The translations under genes and the position numbers were made by a program. From an uncultured Polaribacter sp. (GTDB lineage: Bacteria > Bacteroidota > Bacteroidia > Flavobacteriales > Flavobacteriaceae), in assembly GCA_943788865.1 (NCBI GenBank), contig CALSRX010000005.1:124001-188000 (forward strand): 64,000 bases of DNA, in the 5' to 3' direction. The notes under the pieces are model-generated. The model saw only the letters and a list, made by a program, of their open reading frames with translations. It did not search any database and was not told where the DNA came from. Below, piece after piece: positions 46,645 to 55,918 of the stretch (positions are counted from its first letter, which is position 1; each line of letters starts with the position of its first letter).

Positions 46645-47490
46645 TTATAAATCTCTCTTTTTTAATAATCTGTATGACATGTAAATAAAGATTACTGTCC
46701 AAACAGAAACGATTAGTATGTCTGTAAAATGTACACTGGATTTATCTAAAAAACTTTCTCCAATTTGATTTGCGATAGATCTAACAGCTCCAAGTCCTGA
46801 AAAAGGTTCTTTAATTAAATTTGCCATTGCTTCTAAAGGAAGAAATTGCATAATGTTATTTACACTTTCTGTAATATTGTCTTCATTTCTAAAAGAATAA
46901 AATAAATACCCTTTGAACATGCTTTCAACAATTAACCATACTACCATTGCACCAACTGCGAAAGCAGAACGTTTTACAAGTATTCCTAAAAATAATCCGA
47001 AAGAGAAAAAACCGACAAGCTTGATGAAAAAGGCAAGCAAAAATTCTAATCTAGAAAAGATAATCCTCAATTCATTAAAATCAGAGTATATAAAACCTAA
47101 GATTAAAGAAGTAATAAATACAAAAAGCGTTGATATGGCTGCAAAAACAAGAACTGTGTAAAATTTAGAAAGGATAAACTCTTTCTTGCTTAAACCGTCA
47201 ATAAGATTTTGTTTTAAGGTTTTATTACTGTATTCATTTGCCATCATTGAAACAATAACAAGTAGTAAAAAAAACTTAAAAATTGCAGCTAAATAGGTGT
47301 TGAAATGCCAGATGTATGGAAAATTAAAAATCCCTTGATCAGCTAAATGAAATTTTATAGGACCAATGTCAAATTTTATGGCTGCGATTAATGCAATAGA
47401 TGTTAACAACCCGAAATAAATGATTGATAAAACTTTACTTGCCTTATTGTGTTTTAATTTATGAAATTCTATATTTAGTAATCTAAACAT
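46645..47490 (-). CDS. ABC-2-type transporter permease
   Basis: 281 residues with about six membrane helices (for example KVLSIIYFGLLTSIALIAAI, FFLLLVIVSMMANEY and the last IVSVWTVIFIYMSYRLL). The segment NEYSNKTLKQNLIDGLSKKEFILSK is the cytoplasmic loop typical of ABC-2 permeases. It lies 21 bp downstream of its ATPase gene, so they form one exporter. Substrate unknown; such pairs often handle peptides, bacteriocin-like compounds or drugs. Confidence 0.87.
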   Translation of the reverse strand: MFRLLNIEFHKLKHNKASKVLSIIYFGLLTSIALIAAIKFDIGPIKFHLADQGIFNFPYIWHFNTYLAAIFKFFLLLVIVSMMANEYSNKTLKQNLIDGLSKKEFILSKFYTVLVFAAISTLFVFITSLILGFIYSDFNELRIIFSRLEFLLAFFIKLVGFFSFGLFLGILVKRSAFAVGAMVVWLIVESMFKGYLFYSFRNEDNITESVNNIMQFLPLEAMANLIKEPFSGLGAVRSIANQIGESFLDKSSVHFTDILIVSVWTVIFIYMSYRLLKKRDL

Positions 47491-47511
47491 GATGTATTGT
47501 TTGAAAGTTGA

Positions 47512-48411
47512 TTAATTGTTTTCTGTTAACGATAAGAATTGTTGCTCTAAACTTGGTTTACGTTTTACCAAATGAGACAATGTAATTCCTTTGCTAAATA
47601 AATAAGCATTCATTTCTGCTGCAGTCATTTCATCTATTAAAGTTGCAATGATTATTTCGTCTTCTTTTTTTACAGAACTTATGGAAGCGTGATTTTCTAA
47701 AAGCTCAGTAAGTTTTTCTTCGTTTTTATCAACTTTAAGTTCAAAAAGTCCTTTTGAAGCTGTCATTTCATCAACTCTTCCAGAATACAATTTAATCCCT
47801 TTTCTAATTACAACAACGTGGCTACATACTTTTTCAACTTCGTCTAATAAGTGAGAAGCCAATAAAATGGTTGTTCCGTTTTTAGCAATTCCTTTTATAA
47901 TTTGTCTAATTTCATGAATTCCTTGTGGGTCTAATCCATTTGTTGGTTCATCTAAAATTAAAATCTCCGGATTGTTTAATAATGCTGAAGCAATAGCTAA
48001 ACGTTGTTTCATTCCTAAAGAAAATGTTCTAAACTTACTATCTCTTCGCTCGTAAAGGTTTACTGTTTTTAATTTTTCGTCAATGTTATCATACGAAACC
48101 CCTTTAATTTTACAAATCAATTTTAAATTTTGAGATGCTGTCATGTATGGATAAAAATTTGGGCGCTCAATAATGGCCCCCACTTTTTTCAAAGCTTCGT
48201 GTGTAGATAAACCTCCATTAAACCAGCTAAATTCTCCAGAAGTTCTATTTACAACATTTAATATGATTCCTAAAATGGTAGATTTTCCACTTCCGTTTGG
48301 GCCTAAAATTCCATACACATTTCCTTTTTGAATATCAAAAGAAAGATTGTTTACAGCATGTACGGGGCCAAATTTTTTATCTAAGTTTTTAAGTGATAAG
48401 ATTGTTTCCAA
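47512..48411 (-). CDS. ABC transporter ATP-binding protein (exporter type)
   Basis: 299 residues. Walker A GPNGSGKSTILGI (about 39-46), Q-loop AIIERPNFYPYMTASQNLKL, signature FSLGMKQRLAIASALL, Walker B ILILDEPTNGLDP and H-loop LLASHLLDE. The C-terminal extension after residue 215 is normal for the CcmA/BcrA group. Upstream partner of the permease gene, with which it forms an ABC-2 exporter. Confidence 0.92.
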   Translation of the reverse strand: METILSLKNLDKKFGPVHAVNNLSFDIQKGNVYGILGPNGSGKSTILGIILNVVNRTSGEFSWFNGGLSTHEALKKVGAIIERPNFYPYMTASQNLKLICKIKGVSYDNIDEKLKTVNLYERRDSKFRTFSLGMKQRLAIASALLNNPEILILDEPTNGLDPQGIHEIRQIIKGIAKNGTTILLASHLLDEVEKVCSHVVVIRKGIKLYSGRVDEMTASKGLFELKVDKNEEKLTELLENHASISSVKKEDEIIIATLIDEMTAAEMNAYLFSKGITLSHLVKRKPSLEQQFLSLTENN

Positions 48412-48470
48412 AGAGAATTGTTTTAGTCGATTATGGTTATTCGACTAACAAGTTAAGGAAAAGTTACAAT

Positions 48471-48953
48471 TTAATAATTATCAAAATCATAATCTTCAAA
48501 AGAATCGAATTCGTCATCAGAAAAAGCATCTTCATTTTTTTCGGCAACAAATTCTTTTTCAGGAGCTTCATCTGGTATATCACCAACAGACATAATTAGT
48601 ATTGGCTCTTCAATCTCTTCATCAGAAAGGTCAATAACTTCAACATAAAATGTCCACATGCTAAAGAAGTCATACACATAAATCAACTTGTCTTCAATAT
48701 TAGGTAAGGTTTCATTTAAAAGACAGGTGCTCATAGAAAGTTCGTCACCAAATTCAGACATATTGAATAGCGGAATTTCTTCTCCTTGATTCCACTCATT
48801 ATCTGTTCGGTAAAAAGAAGCCATTTCCTGTCCGTTAAATCCAAAAGAGGTTGCTATTAAAGAATGTAGTTCTTCTAATGTTATAGCATTGTTTACTGTA
48901 ATTGTTCTAATTACATCTTCTTTAGTGTCTAATATGATACGTACTTTATACAT
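48471..48953 (-). CDS. pRiA4b ORF-3-like protein
   Basis: 160 residues of the plasmid pRiA4b ORF-3-like fold, also seen in IS1096 passenger genes: MYKVRIILDTKEDVIRTITVNNAITLEELH followed by FGFNGQEMASFY, KLIYVYDFFSMWTFYVEVID (pieces of the motif; the usual form has YDFGDxW). The C-terminus is very acidic and aspartate-rich (about 130-160). No transposase lies nearby, so this is a resident copy rather than a mobile element. Runs with the ABC exporter genes 60 bp downstream. Confidence 0.82.
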   Translation of the reverse strand: MYKVRIILDTKEDVIRTITVNNAITLEELHSLIATSFGFNGQEMASFYRTDNEWNQGEEIPLFNMSEFGDELSMSTCLLNETLPNIEDKLIYVYDFFSMWTFYVEVIDLSDEEIEEPILIMSVGDIPDEAPEKEFVAEKNEDAFSDDEFDSFEDYDFDNY

Positions 48954-49025
48954 TCAAATGATCTTGTAATAATGGCTGCAAAAATACAATAAATTATATG
49001 TATTTTTACCATTAAATTCAGTAGA

Positions 49026-49445
49026 ATGTTAAACAAAGAAGCGATATTAAACAGATTTAATACAATGTGTAAAAACACATTGATGGAAACATTGGCGATT
49101 AGTTATATTGATGTTGGCGAAGATTTTTTAGTTGCAAAAATGCCTGTAAACTCAAGGGTTTATCAACCTTACGGAATCTTGCATGGAGGCGCAACGGCAG
49201 CACTTGCAGAAAGTGTTGGGAGCGCAGCTTCTAGTTACTTTATAGATCATGAAAAATTTATTGTAAAAGGAATTGAACTAAGTGCAAATCATTTAAAAAG
49301 CGTTAAAGAAGGATTTGTTATTGCTACTGCAAAAATTATTCACAGAGGGAGAACAACGCATTTATGGGAAATAAGAATTGTAAATGAAAATAACGAACTT
49401 GTTTCTTTATGCAAACTCACCAATATTATATTAGAGAAAAAGTAA
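49026..49445 (+). CDS. hotdog-fold acyl-CoA thioesterase (PaaI type)
   Basis: 139 residues. Central motif VYQPYGILHGGATAALAESVGSAASSYF includes the HGG of hotdog thioesterases with Asn/Gly helix and the active-site glutamate. IELSANHLKSVKEGFVIATAKIIHRG fits the beta-sheet. It is followed 3 bp later by an alpha/beta hydrolase and then isochorismate synthase, so a role as 1,4-dihydroxy-2-naphthoyl-CoA thioesterase in menaquinone synthesis is attractive but unproven. Confidence 0.85.
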   Translation: MLNKEAILNRFNTMCKNTLMETLAISYIDVGEDFLVAKMPVNSRVYQPYGILHGGATAALAESVGSAASSYFIDHEKFIVKGIELSANHLKSVKEGFVIATAKIIHRGRTTHLWEIRIVNENNELVSLCKLTNIILEKK

Positions 49446-49448
49446 TTT

Positions 49449-50306
49449 ATGAGTCGTTTTAAAAAGATTTTAAAAATTACGTTTGCGATTGTAGTTGTTC
49501 TGCTGTTCGTTTTTTACTTTTTATTTTTAAATTTTTCTTCGCCAAAGTCTACTTCAGAAGTTATTGATGAGTTTGAAAATAATATGTATCAACCAACAAT
49601 AAAAACAAACTCTTATAGAGGGTTTGAGTATCGGGTTTTATCTATGCAAAAAGAAATAGACACTTCTAAAACGACCCTTGTTTTTGTGCATGGTGCCCCA
49701 GGCTCTTTACTAGACTTTAAAAAATATTTAGCAGATTCTTTACTTAATGTAAAAGCCAATATGATTTCGTATGATAGAGTCGGTTATGGTTTTGAAGATA
49801 CACATACGGTGCAAAAGTCATTAACATTTGAAGTTGATATACTAAATGATGTTCTTAAAAATTTAGATAAAAACAAAACGATTATTGTGGGATATTCTTA
49901 TGGAGGTCCTATTGCTTTAGCAGTAAAAGCTGCATATAAAAAGATTGTTTTAGTAGCACCTGCGGTTTATAGCAAAGTGGAGCCAATGCCTTGGATGTTG
50001 AATTTTTACAAATGGAAAACAACTCGTTGGTTGGTTCCGACTATTTGGAAATCTGCTTCAGAAGAAAAAATGAACCACAGAACAGAGTTAGAAAAATTTG
50101 AATACAACTGGAAGCTTAACCCATCAAAAATCATAAGTATACATGGTGATGAAGATGGAATTGTACCTTACGAAAATTCATTATTTTTACAAGAACAATT
50201 TCCAAAAGAGCAATTTAAGTTGATAACTGTTCCTGATACCGGTCACGCATTAGTTTGGACACAATTTGAATTGATAAAATCAGAATTACTAAAACAACTC
50301 CATTGA
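49449..50306 (+). CDS. membrane-anchored alpha/beta hydrolase
   Basis: 285 residues. An N-terminal membrane anchor (about 8-27, KITFAIVVVLLFVFYFLFLNF) is followed by a hydrolase domain: FVHGAPGSLLDFKKYL (oxyanion region), SYDRVGYGFE, GYSYGGPIALAVKAA with the nucleophile Ser, IHGDEDGIVPYENS (Asp) and DTGHALVW (His). The catalytic triad is complete. Its stop overlaps a TTG start codon of isochorismate synthase (TTGA), so they are coupled. Substrate not evident; it is too membrane-bound to be a typical MenH. Confidence 0.82.
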   Translation: MSRFKKILKITFAIVVVLLFVFYFLFLNFSSPKSTSEVIDEFENNMYQPTIKTNSYRGFEYRVLSMQKEIDTSKTTLVFVHGAPGSLLDFKKYLADSLLNVKANMISYDRVGYGFEDTHTVQKSLTFEVDILNDVLKNLDKNKTIIVGYSYGGPIALAVKAAYKKIVLVAPAVYSKVEPMPWMLNFYKWKTTRWLVPTIWKSASEEKMNHRTELEKFEYNWKLNPSKIISIHGDEDGIVPYENSLFLQEQFPKEQFKLITVPDTGHALVWTQFELIKSELLKQLH

Positions 50307-51349
50307 AATTACTTTTAGATAAAATACAAAACACCTATAAAAACAAGTTGCCCTTTGTTGCTTATAAAAAACCAAACGACACAACTGTTTTTGGTCTTTT
50401 TCAAAAAGATGATTTACTGCATACAATTACATCAAACTTTAATGCTTCTGGTTTTGTTTTCGCGCCTTTTAATACTTTAGAAAAAACAGTTTTCTTTCCG
50501 CTAGAGCAATCAGAATTAATTAAAGTGTCTTTTGTAGCACAGCAAATTAAGTTAGCAAACGTTGTGCATTTTGATGAAACTTCAAAAAAGAAACACATTT
50601 CAATTGTACAAAAAGCAATTGAGGCAATTACAAAGAGCGCATTTAAAAAAGTTGTCATTTCAAGAAAAGAAATTGTTGCGATCAGCGAAATAGAAGTAGA
50701 GGAGATTTTTGAAAGATTACTGCAGATGTATCCCAATGCATTTGTATATGTTTGGTTTCATCCAAAAATTGGATTATGGTTTGGTGCCACTCCAGAAACC
50801 TTGATTAAAGTAGAAGAAAATAATTTTACAACCATGTCTCTAGCAGGAACTCAAGTCTTTAAAAACAATAAAAAAGTGAGTTGGAGTACTAAAGAAATTG
50901 AAGAACAACAAATTGTTACCGAATACATTATGAAGAAACTTGCTCGTTTTTCTAACAATTTAAAACAGCTGAAAACAGAAACTGTAAAAGCAGGCTCTTT
51001 AGTACATTTACGAACTGAAATAAAAGGAGCGGTAAAAGAAAAACAATTGTTTCCTTTAGTAAACTTACTGCATCCAACACCAGCAGTTTGTGGATTTCCA
51101 AAAGAAAAGGCAAAGCAATTTATTTTAGAAAACGAAAATTACAATCGGTCTTATTACACGGGTTATTTGGGTGAATTAAATATGGGGTCAAATAACAATT
51201 CTCATCTATTTGTAAATTTAAGATGTATGGAAATTAAAAAAAAGAAGGCAGAATTTTATATTGGTGGCGGAATTACGAAAGAAAGTGACCCAGAGAAAGA
51301 GTGGGAAGAAACTGTAGCCAAAAGTAACATTATGCTAAGTGCTTTATAA
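50303..51349 (+). CDS. menF: isochorismate synthase
   Basis: Chorismate-binding enzyme making isochorismate for menaquinone, the respiratory quinone of flavobacteria. 348 residues, starting at TTG 50303 inside the previous stop. Conserved stretches are FKKVVISRKEI, VYVWFHPKIGLWFGATPETLIKV, FTTMSLAGTQ, LHPTPAVCGFPKEKA, and the Mg/chorismate-binding YYTGYLGELN and YIGGGITKESDPEKEWEETVAKS (quoted in parts). The same fold occurs in salicylate and anthranilate synthases; context and sequence favour MenF. A strong terminator follows. Confidence 0.87.
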   Translation: MKLLLDKIQNTYKNKLPFVAYKKPNDTTVFGLFQKDDLLHTITSNFNASGFVFAPFNTLEKTVFFPLEQSELIKVSFVAQQIKLANVVHFDETSKKKHISIVQKAIEAITKSAFKKVVISRKEIVAISEIEVEEIFERLLQMYPNAFVYVWFHPKIGLWFGATPETLIKVEENNFTTMSLAGTQVFKNNKKVSWSTKEIEEQQIVTEYIMKKLARFSNNLKQLKTETVKAGSLVHLRTEIKGAVKEKQLFPLVNLLHPTPAVCGFPKEKAKQFILENENYNRSYYTGYLGELNMGSNNNSHLFVNLRCMEIKKKKAEFYIGGGITKESDPEKEWEETVAKSNIMLSAL

Positions 51350-51383
51350 AAAAAAACGCCATCTAATTTAGATGGCGTTTTTT
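51350..51383. terminator. bidirectional intrinsic terminator
   Basis: AACGCCATCTAA pairs with TTAGATGGCGTT around a one-base loop; A-run before and T-run after. Lies between convergent menF (+) and the DUF3276 gene (-). Confidence 0.87.
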
Positions 51384-51401
51384 GTGAGAGTTATTTGAAT
51401 T

Positions 51402-51767
51402 TTAGATGTCATCAAAAGAAACATCTGTAAAGCTTTCTGTAGTCGTTGCCTCTGTTTCAGAAACAACTTCTTCTTTTTTGTAATCTTTCTGATGTCTTTC
51501 ACTAATTACTTCTTGCCCTTTTTCATTCACAATGTAATCTGTTGCAGCTTTTAACATGTCGTTAAACTCGGCAAAATCTTCTTTATAAAGATAGATTTTA
51601 TGCTTTTGATAATGAAAAGAACCGTCATCGTGAGTAAATTTTTTACTCTCCGTAATAGTTAAGTAATAATCATCTGCTTTCGTCGATCTTACATCAAAAA
51701 AATATGTTCTTCTTCCTGCTCTTAAAACTTGAGAAAATATTTCTTCTTGTTCTACTCTTTCTGCCAT
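51402..51767 (-). CDS. PUR-family DNA/RNA-binding protein (DUF3276)
   Basis: 121 residues, the small PUR-alpha-like protein conserved across Bacteroidota. RAGRRTYFFDVRSTKADDYYLTITESKKF and HKIYLYKEDFAEFNDMLKAATDYI form one PUR repeat (given in parts), which dimerises to bind single-stranded nucleic acid in known structures. The tail (about 90-121) is acidic and threonine-rich. Lone gene, terminator downstream. Confidence 0.9.
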   Translation of the reverse strand: MAERVEQEEIFSQVLRAGRRTYFFDVRSTKADDYYLTITESKKFTHDDGSFHYQKHKIYLYKEDFAEFNDMLKAATDYIVNEKGQEVISERHQKDYKKEEVVSETEATTTESFTDVSFDDI

Positions 51768-51849
51768 AATATAATTTATTAATAAAATTAATTTTTTTTA
51801 GGTTTGTTAAACAAATCTAAAAAAATATTTTACTTTTTCTAATGAATCA

Positions 51850-53604
51850 TTAGTTTTCTTTTTCTAAAAGTTGTTGCTCATACAATTCTTTGTAATAACC
51901 ATCAACTGTTATTAATTGATTATGAGTGCCTTGTTGTGTAATTTCTCCATTATCCAATACAATAATTTTATCTGCATTTTTTGCTGATGAAACTCTATGA
52001 CTAATGATGAATGTTGTTTTTGCCTTTGAAACTTTTTCTAGGTTAGAAAGTATTTGCTCTTCGGTTTCTGTATCTACAGCAGATAAACAATCGTCAAAAA
52101 CTAAAATTTTAGGATTCTTAATGACGGCTCTAGCGATACTTAAACGCTGTTTTTGTCCACCAGAAAGCGTTACGCCTCTTTCTCCAAGAATGGTGTCGTA
52201 TTTGTCTTTAAAATCAATAATGTTATCATGGATAACAGCATTCTTTGCAGCTAAAATAATTTCTTCTTTGGTTGCATCTTCTTTACCAAACTTTATGTTG
52301 TTTTCAATGGTGTCAGAAAATAAAAACGGATCTTGAGGTACAAATCCAATTTGATCTCTTATATCGGTTAAATTCAATTCTTTAATAGGGGTGTTGTCAA
52401 TTAAAACAATTCCTTCAGAAGCATCATACAATCTAGAAACTAAATTGATAATTGAAGATTTTCCTGAACCAGTTTTTCCTAAAACAGCAATGGTTTCTCC
52501 CTTATTTACCTTAAAACTTACATTTTTTAAAGCAGTTATATCCGTGTCATCGTAAACTAAACTAACGTTTTTAAATTCAACTGAACCCATTACTTCTGTA
52601 TGGTTTGTAGCCGTATTTTTTATTTCAGGAACTTGTTTTAAGAACTCATTAATTCTTAGTTGAGATGCTTCTGCTTGTTGCACCATAGAAGTTACCCAGC
52701 CTACAATTGCTACTGGCCAAGTTAAAATATTTACATACAAAATAAATTCAGCGATAACACCAATCTGAATTTCACCATTTATATATTGTTTACCACCAAT
52801 ATAAATTACCAACAAGTTACTAGCTCCAATTAGCAATATCATTAGCGGAAAAAAGATAGCTTGTACTTTGTATAAGTCTATGTTTTTTTCTTTACTATCA
52901 TTGGCTAATGTATCAAAACTACTGATGATGGATTTTTCAATTCCGTATGATTTTACCACATTGATACCAGAGAAAAACTCTTGATTAAAAGTGGTTAATT
53001 TTGATAAATATTGTTGAACAATCGTACTTTTTTCATTGATAACTTTGCTTAAAATAAAAATAGATATTGATAAAACTGGAAACGGAATTAACGTGTACAT
53101 TGTAAGTTTAGCATCAATACTAAACATTTGATAAAAACCTACAGCAAACAATACGATCATATTCATGCTGTACATGATTGCAGGTCCAAAGTACATTCTA
53201 ACCTTAGAAACATCTTCGCTAATTCTATTCATTAAATCACCAGTCCTATTTTTTTTATAAAAGTTGATTGATAGGCGTTGATATTGCTGATAGATTTCAT
53301 TTTTTAAATCAAACTCAATCAAACGAGAGGTAACAATTATTGTTTGACGCATTAAAAATGTAAAAAAACCAGCAACCAACGTAATACCGATAATCAATAA
53401 GATATTTATTAAAAGTTGGTATTTTACATCGTCGGTATTAGAAACCACCCCTTTTCTATATTCATCTACAACATTAAAAGAATCTCCAATATATCTTGGT
53501 ATCCTTAAAGATAAAATTTTAGATAAGATCGTAATAAATACACCAATTAATAATCTGAATTTATATTTTAAAAAGTATTTATTTAGGTATTGTAATGCTT
53601 TCAT
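51850..53604 (-). CDS. MsbA-like ABC exporter (half transporter)
   Basis: 584 residues: an N-terminal six-helix transmembrane domain (about 15-310, with RLINRISEDV-like DLMNRISEDVSKVRMYFGP) and a C-terminal ATPase domain. Walker A GKTGSGKSSIINLVSR, Q-loop FVPQDPFLFSDTIENNIKFG, signature LSGGQKQRLSIARAV, Walker B LVFDDCLSAVD and H-loop IISHRVSSA are complete. As a homodimer it could flip lipids or export drugs; lipid A export is one possibility but not shown. Divergent from leucine dehydrogenase. Confidence 0.9.
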   Translation of the reverse strand: MKALQYLNKYFLKYKFRLLIGVFITILSKILSLRIPRYIGDSFNVVDEYRKGVVSNTDDVKYQLLINILLIIGITLVAGFFTFLMRQTIIVTSRLIEFDLKNEIYQQYQRLSINFYKKNRTGDLMNRISEDVSKVRMYFGPAIMYSMNMIVLFAVGFYQMFSIDAKLTMYTLIPFPVLSISIFILSKVINEKSTIVQQYLSKLTTFNQEFFSGINVVKSYGIEKSIISSFDTLANDSKEKNIDLYKVQAIFFPLMILLIGASNLLVIYIGGKQYINGEIQIGVIAEFILYVNILTWPVAIVGWVTSMVQQAEASQLRINEFLKQVPEIKNTATNHTEVMGSVEFKNVSLVYDDTDITALKNVSFKVNKGETIAVLGKTGSGKSSIINLVSRLYDASEGIVLIDNTPIKELNLTDIRDQIGFVPQDPFLFSDTIENNIKFGKEDATKEEIILAAKNAVIHDNIIDFKDKYDTILGERGVTLSGGQKQRLSIARAVIKNPKILVFDDCLSAVDTETEEQILSNLEKVSKAKTTFIISHRVSSAKNADKIIVLDNGEITQQGTHNQLITVDGYYKELYEQQLLEKEN

Positions 53605-53693
53605 TTACAAATAATATTGCTAAATATTTTATTTTATTGTTTTGTTTAATGATCTGAATGTTCTTAATAATATCATAATTAAACATTGTTTTT

Positions 53694-53723
53694 TTGATTT
53701 GATTTGCTAAAAACTTACTTTTG
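53694..53723 (+). promoter_or_regulatory. Bacteroidota-type promoter, ldh
   Basis: TTG at 53694-53696, 19-bp spacer, TACTTTTG at 53716-53723, 48 bp before the start codon. Confidence 0.7.
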
Positions 53724-53771
53724 CGCCATAAAATTTAAGAAATATTTAATTTCAACTGTAAACATTATAAA

Positions 53772-54872
53772 ATGACAACAAATATTTTAGACACAAAAGA
53801 GTTAAAAAATGACCCTGTTTTTGGACAGGTTTCTTTTGATGGTCATGAGCAAATCGTTTTTTGCAACGACGAAGATACAGGTTTAAAAGCAATTATTGGT
53901 ATTCATAATACGGTTTTAGGTCCTGCTTTAGGAGGAACGAGAATGTGGTCGTATAAAAGTGAATGGGATGCATTAAATGACGCATTGCGTTTATCTCGTG
54001 GTATGACTTTTAAATCTGCTATTACAGGCTTAAATCTTGGAGGAGGTAAAGCTGTAATTATTGGAGACGCAAATACGCAAAAAAATGATGATTTGATGCG
54101 TCGTTTTGGTCAATTTGTAGATTCTTTAAGTGGAAAATATATTACTGCAGAAGATGTTGGGATGGAAACTCGCGATATGGATGTAATAAGAGAAGTTACT
54201 CCGTATGTTACAGGAATCTCAGAAAGTAAAGGTGGGGCAGGTAACCCATCGCCAATCACTGCATATGGAGTTTATATGGGGATGAAAGCTGCGGCTAAAT
54301 ATCAATTTGGGACAGACAATTTAGAGGGAAAGAAAATTTTAGTACAAGGTGTTGGTCACGTTGGAGAAACGTTGGTTAAATATATTACAGATGAAGGTGC
54401 TAAAGTTATTGTTAACGACATTAATGAAGCACGTTTAGAAGAATTAAGTAAAAAATACGGAGCAAATGTTGTTTTAGGAAACAATATTTATGGATTAGAT
54501 GTAGATATTTATGCACCTTGTGCATTAGGAGCAACCATAAATGACGATACAATTGGTCAGTTAAAAGCAAAAGTGATTGCCGGAGCAGCAAATAATCAAT
54601 TGGCTGATGAAGTAAAACACGGAAGATTGTTGAAAGAAAAAGGAATCGCCTATGCACCTGATTTTTTAATTAATGCAGGTGGAATCATCAATGTGTATGC
54701 GGAGTTAGAAGGGTATGGTAAAGATGAAATTATCAGAAAAACAGAAAATATTTACAATACAACATTAGATATTTTTAATCTTTCAGAACAAGAAAACATT
54801 ACAACTCATAGAGCTGCGTTTAATATAGCACAAAGCAGAATTGATGCTCGTAAAAATGAGAAAAACAAGTAG
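53772..54872 (+). CDS. ldh: leucine (Glu/Leu/Phe/Val) dehydrogenase
   Basis: NAD-dependent oxidative deaminase for branched-chain amino acids, reversible. Active-site lysine region FKSAITGLNLGGGKAVIIGD, an upstream GPALGGTRMW glycine-rich segment, the Rossmann motif VQGVGHVGETLVKYITDEG and APCALGATINDDT are all present. The length (366) is that of leucine dehydrogenase rather than glutamate dehydrogenase (about 410-450). It has an ideal promoter and a terminator just behind it, so it is monocistronic. Confidence 0.93.
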   Translation: MTTNILDTKELKNDPVFGQVSFDGHEQIVFCNDEDTGLKAIIGIHNTVLGPALGGTRMWSYKSEWDALNDALRLSRGMTFKSAITGLNLGGGKAVIIGDANTQKNDDLMRRFGQFVDSLSGKYITAEDVGMETRDMDVIREVTPYVTGISESKGGAGNPSPITAYGVYMGMKAAAKYQFGTDNLEGKKILVQGVGHVGETLVKYITDEGAKVIVNDINEARLEELSKKYGANVVLGNNIYGLDVDIYAPCALGATINDDTIGQLKAKVIAGAANNQLADEVKHGRLLKEKGIAYAPDFLINAGGIINVYAELEGYGKDEIIRKTENIYNTTLDIFNLSEQENITTHRAAFNIAQSRIDARKNEKNK

Positions 54873-54900
54873 TAGATTACAATAAAAATTATATTTTTGC

Positions 54901-54933
54901 AGAGCGTTAGAAATTTCTACCGCTCTTTTTTTT
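54901..54933 (+). terminator. intrinsic terminator of ldh
   Basis: AGAGCG pairs with CGCTCT and TAGAA with TTCTA inside (one mismatch), followed by an eight-T run. Confidence 0.8.
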
Positions 54934-54949
54934 AAATAAGTTCTTTAGA

Positions 54950-55888
54950 ATGATTAATAGAAGACATATAAGAGTCAAAGTAATGCAATCAGTTTATGCA
55001 ATGACAACGTCAAAAACTGATGATTTAGTAAAAGAAGAAAAATTCTTAAAACACAGCATTCAAAAATTGTTAGACTTGTATGTTTTACAATTGCAAATGT
55101 TGGTTGAGGTTCAAAAACTGGCATCACAGCAAATAGAAATCTCTAAAAAGAAACATCTAGCTACTAAAGAAGACTTACAGCCAAATACGAAATTTATTAG
55201 CAACAAAGTTATTGCTTGCATTGCAAATAGTACATCTATTTCTGATCATATTTCTAATCAGAAATTAACTAATTGGGAAAATGATGATGAATATGTAAAT
55301 ATTATTTGGCAGAAATTGCAAATAAGTGATTTGTATATTAAATATATGAATTCTAAGGATAATTCTTTTAAAGCCGATAAGAATTTCACTCAAGATTTTT
55401 TTGCAGAAATTATTGCACCAGAAGCTAAATTAGCAGAATATTATGAGGACCAAGTTATTAGTTGGTTAGATGATATTCCGTTTGTGAATACTTGGATTTT
55501 AAGAACGTTAAGCAAGGTAAAAGAAAATAAACCATTAACACTAGGTGGTTTATACAAAGATGAAGATGATGAGCAATTTGTGTTAGATTTGTTTAGAAAA
55601 GTTATGTTAAACCATACGTCATTCGAAGAAGATATTAGCAGCAAGACTCCTAATTGGGAATCAGATAGAATTGCAGATATTGACATGATTTTAATAAAAA
55701 TGGCAATTTGCGAATTTTTAAAATTCCCGTCGATTCCTGTTCGAGTTACAATAAATGAGTATATAGAGATATCCAAAGATTATTCTACAAATAAGAGTGG
55801 TTATTTTATTAACGGAGTATTAGATAAACTCTCTAGAGAGTATTCTGAAAATAAAAGACTTGAAAAAATTGGTAGAGGATTGTTATAA
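54950..55888 (+). CDS. nusB: transcription antitermination factor NusB
   Basis: Binds boxA RNA with NusE in rRNA antitermination. The RNA-binding start MINRRHIRVKVMQSVYAM and the C-terminal helices DIDMILIKMAICEFLKFPSIPVRVTINEYIEISKDYSTNKSGYFING are clear (quoted in part as DIDMILIKMA and INEYIEISKDY). At 312 residues it is twice the size of E. coli NusB, with an insert typical of Bacteroidota. First gene of the run nusB-DUF1573-yajC. Confidence 0.9.
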   Translation: MINRRHIRVKVMQSVYAMTTSKTDDLVKEEKFLKHSIQKLLDLYVLQLQMLVEVQKLASQQIEISKKKHLATKEDLQPNTKFISNKVIACIANSTSISDHISNQKLTNWENDDEYVNIIWQKLQISDLYIKYMNSKDNSFKADKNFTQDFFAEIIAPEAKLAEYYEDQVISWLDDIPFVNTWILRTLSKVKENKPLTLGGLYKDEDDEQFVLDLFRKVMLNHTSFEEDISSKTPNWESDRIADIDMILIKMAICEFLKFPSIPVRVTINEYIEISKDYSTNKSGYFINGVLDKLSREYSENKRLEKIGRGLL

Positions 55889-55918
55889 TTTAGTATTTTT
55901 ACATAAAATTTTTAAATC

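Noticed and set aside
48471..48953. pRiA4b ORF-3-like gene as evidence of an IS1096-type mobile element
   Set aside because: No transposase or terminal repeats nearby; these genes are common as resident chromosomal copies.
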